Part shown: positions 7,077 to 8,017 of the stretch, piece after piece
How positions within the stretch are numbered: position 1 is the first letter of the stretch
How the letters are laid out: each line of letters starts with the position of its first letter
Source of the DNA: Clostridia bacterium
Lineage (GTDB): Bacteria > Bacillota_E > RBS10-35 > JAJYVN01
Assembly: GCA_027335515.1 (NCBI GenBank)
Contig: DAHWHT010000374.1
Span: forward strand, 1 to 8,017
Reading direction: 5' to 3'
DNA length: 8,017 bases
Translations under genes and position numbers: made by a program
Notes under the pieces: model-generated
The model's database searches: none
What the model saw: the letters and a program-made list of their open reading frames with translations, nothing else
Told to the model about the DNA's origin: nothing

Positions 7077-8017
7077 GTGAAGTGGACAACGGCAACGGTC
7101 ATCTTCCTGGTGGCGGCCGTTCTTGTGCGGTCGCGTTCGGTGGCCTTTTGGCTCTATCTCGCCTTGATTATCGCTGGGGCCGCCTATCTGGTCGTGCGCG
7201 TCACCCTGGCCCGCCTGAGGATCGTGCATCGCGTCGAGCGCGACCATGTCTTCCCCGGTGAACGGTTCGGCATCCGGTTGCAGGTCGCCAACCGCTCGCC
7301 CCTGCCGTTGCCGTGGGTCTGGCTGGAGGACCACGTCCCGGCCAAACTGTACCACGGGCCGGTTTTCAGCCACGTGGCCACCCTGCCTCCGGGCACGGAG
7401 CGCGTGCATCGGTACGAGGTGCAGGCGTTGGAGCGCGGGCTGTACCGCCTGGGGCATGTGAGCGTGTCCATCGGCGACTGGTTTGGCCTGCGCGAGTCGA
7501 CGGGTACGGTGGACGAACCGCAGTGGCTGACCGTGTTTCCGCGTGTGATGCCGGTGCAGCCGCTCCGCCTGCCCAACCGGTTGCCGGTGGGGCCGAGGCG
7601 GGATCCGCTTTCACCCTTCCAGGACACCCTGCCCATCGGCGTGCGCCAATACTTTTCGGGGGACCCCATCCGGCTGATTGCCTGGAAGGCGACCGCGCAT
7701 AAGGGCGAGCTCATGGTCAAGGAGCAGCCCCTGGTGCGCGAGCGCGTCACCTACTACTTCCTGGACCTGAACCGCAAGGAGTGGGATGCCGGGCGTCGTT
7801 TCGAACTCATGGAGCGGGTGATCACGGTTGCCGCCAGTCTGGTGTGGTGGGAACCGGATCCGCGGCACGCCCTGGGCATGCTCGCATTCGGCCACATCGA
7901 GCGGTTGGTTCCCGAGGGTCTGGGCCGCGAGGTGGAGGAAGCGGGGGTGCTGCGGGTGCCGGCGCGCGCCGGGGCCTCGCAGCGGCGCGCCATTCTGGAG
8001 GCGCTCGCCGGATTGCA
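7077..8017 (+). CDS. DUF58 domain membrane-anchored protein, 3' end beyond window
   Basis: The 313 complete codons seen start with two hydrophobic segments (about residues 4-17 and 22-40) joined by a short arginine-containing turn, then a soluble part. VFPGERFGIRLQVANRSPLPL (58-78) and GLYRLGHVSVSIGDWFGL (121-138) fit the beta-rich region found before DUF58. GVRQYFSGDPIRLIAWKA (188-205) with GELMVKEQ (210-217) is the DUF58 signature (R-x-Y-x-x-G-D-x-x-R-x-I-x-W-K-A). DUF58 proteins usually accompany a MoxR AAA+ ATPase and a transglutaminase-like membrane protein; none lies upstream here, so partners may be downstream. Function of the family is poorly defined (envelope-linked, VWA-like). GTG 7077 is chosen because it starts just before the first membrane segment and has GGGCGGTGG upstream; GTG 7044, preceded by GGGAGGG, would add 11 residues and remains possible. 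No family sequence is missing at the start. Confidence 0.85.
   Translation, partial: MKWTTATVIFLVAAVLVRSRSVAFWLYLALIIAGAAYLVVRVTLARLRIVHRVERDHVFPGERFGIRLQVANRSPLPLPWVWLEDHVPAKLYHGPVFSHVATLPPGTERVHRYEVQALERGLYRLGHVSVSIGDWFGLRESTGTVDEPQWLTVFPRVMPVQPLRLPNRLPVGPRRDPLSPFQDTLPIGVRQYFSGDPIRLIAWKATAHKGELMVKEQPLVRERVTYYFLDLNRKEWDAGRRFELMERVITVAASLVWWEPDPRHALGMLAFGHIERLVPEGLGREVEEAGVLRVPARAGASQRRAILEALAGL

Overview
The window is very GC-rich (coding regions look well above 65% GC) and carries bacterial genes with short gaps and GTG/TTG starts. Three things suggest a high-GC, probably thermophilic Firmicute of the Thermaerobacter/Symbiobacterium/Sulfobacillus type: a nucleotidyltransferase fused to a degenerate phosphomannomutase-like domain, a NifZ-type cysteine desulfurase directly coupled to a ThiI without a rhodanese domain, and a DUF58 membrane protein. 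That assignment is an inference from gene content and composition, not a proven identification.

Layout. Positions 1-506 lie downstream of the first gene and hold no intact gene. The minus strand there carries what looks like the C-terminal end of an OrfB/TnpB-type transposase, running off the left edge and decayed upstream. Positions 507-3029 (minus) encode an 840-residue sugar-phosphate nucleotidyltransferase (ManC/GlmU-like head, left-handed beta-helix middle, phosphomannomutase-like tail with its catalytic motifs lost). It is preceded by a 14-codon leader reading frame with a strong ribosome binding site, whose stop overlaps the gene's ATG. A divergent intergenic region (about 3085-3380) separates it from the plus-strand pair nifZ-like cysteine desulfurase (3381-4607) and thiI (4604-5836), which overlap by TTGA. 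These two should form a sulfur relay for 4-thiouridine in tRNA.

Positions 5837-6266 are a scar-like region. They hold a fragment resembling the helix-turn-helix head of an IS607-type TnpA/serine recombinase (5993-about 6178), a 17-bp tandem duplication and a GAGG run. Then come an F420-dependent NADP oxidoreductase-family protein (6267-6893), a 183-bp gap with two inverted repeats, and the start of a DUF58 membrane-anchored protein (7077 to the right edge, incomplete).

No CRISPR array, tRNA or rRNA was seen, and I recognise no complete novel defence or biosynthetic system. The most interesting points are the catalytically stripped phosphomannomutase tail, the coupled leader frame in front of that gene, and the two transposon remnants at the edges of the conserved block.
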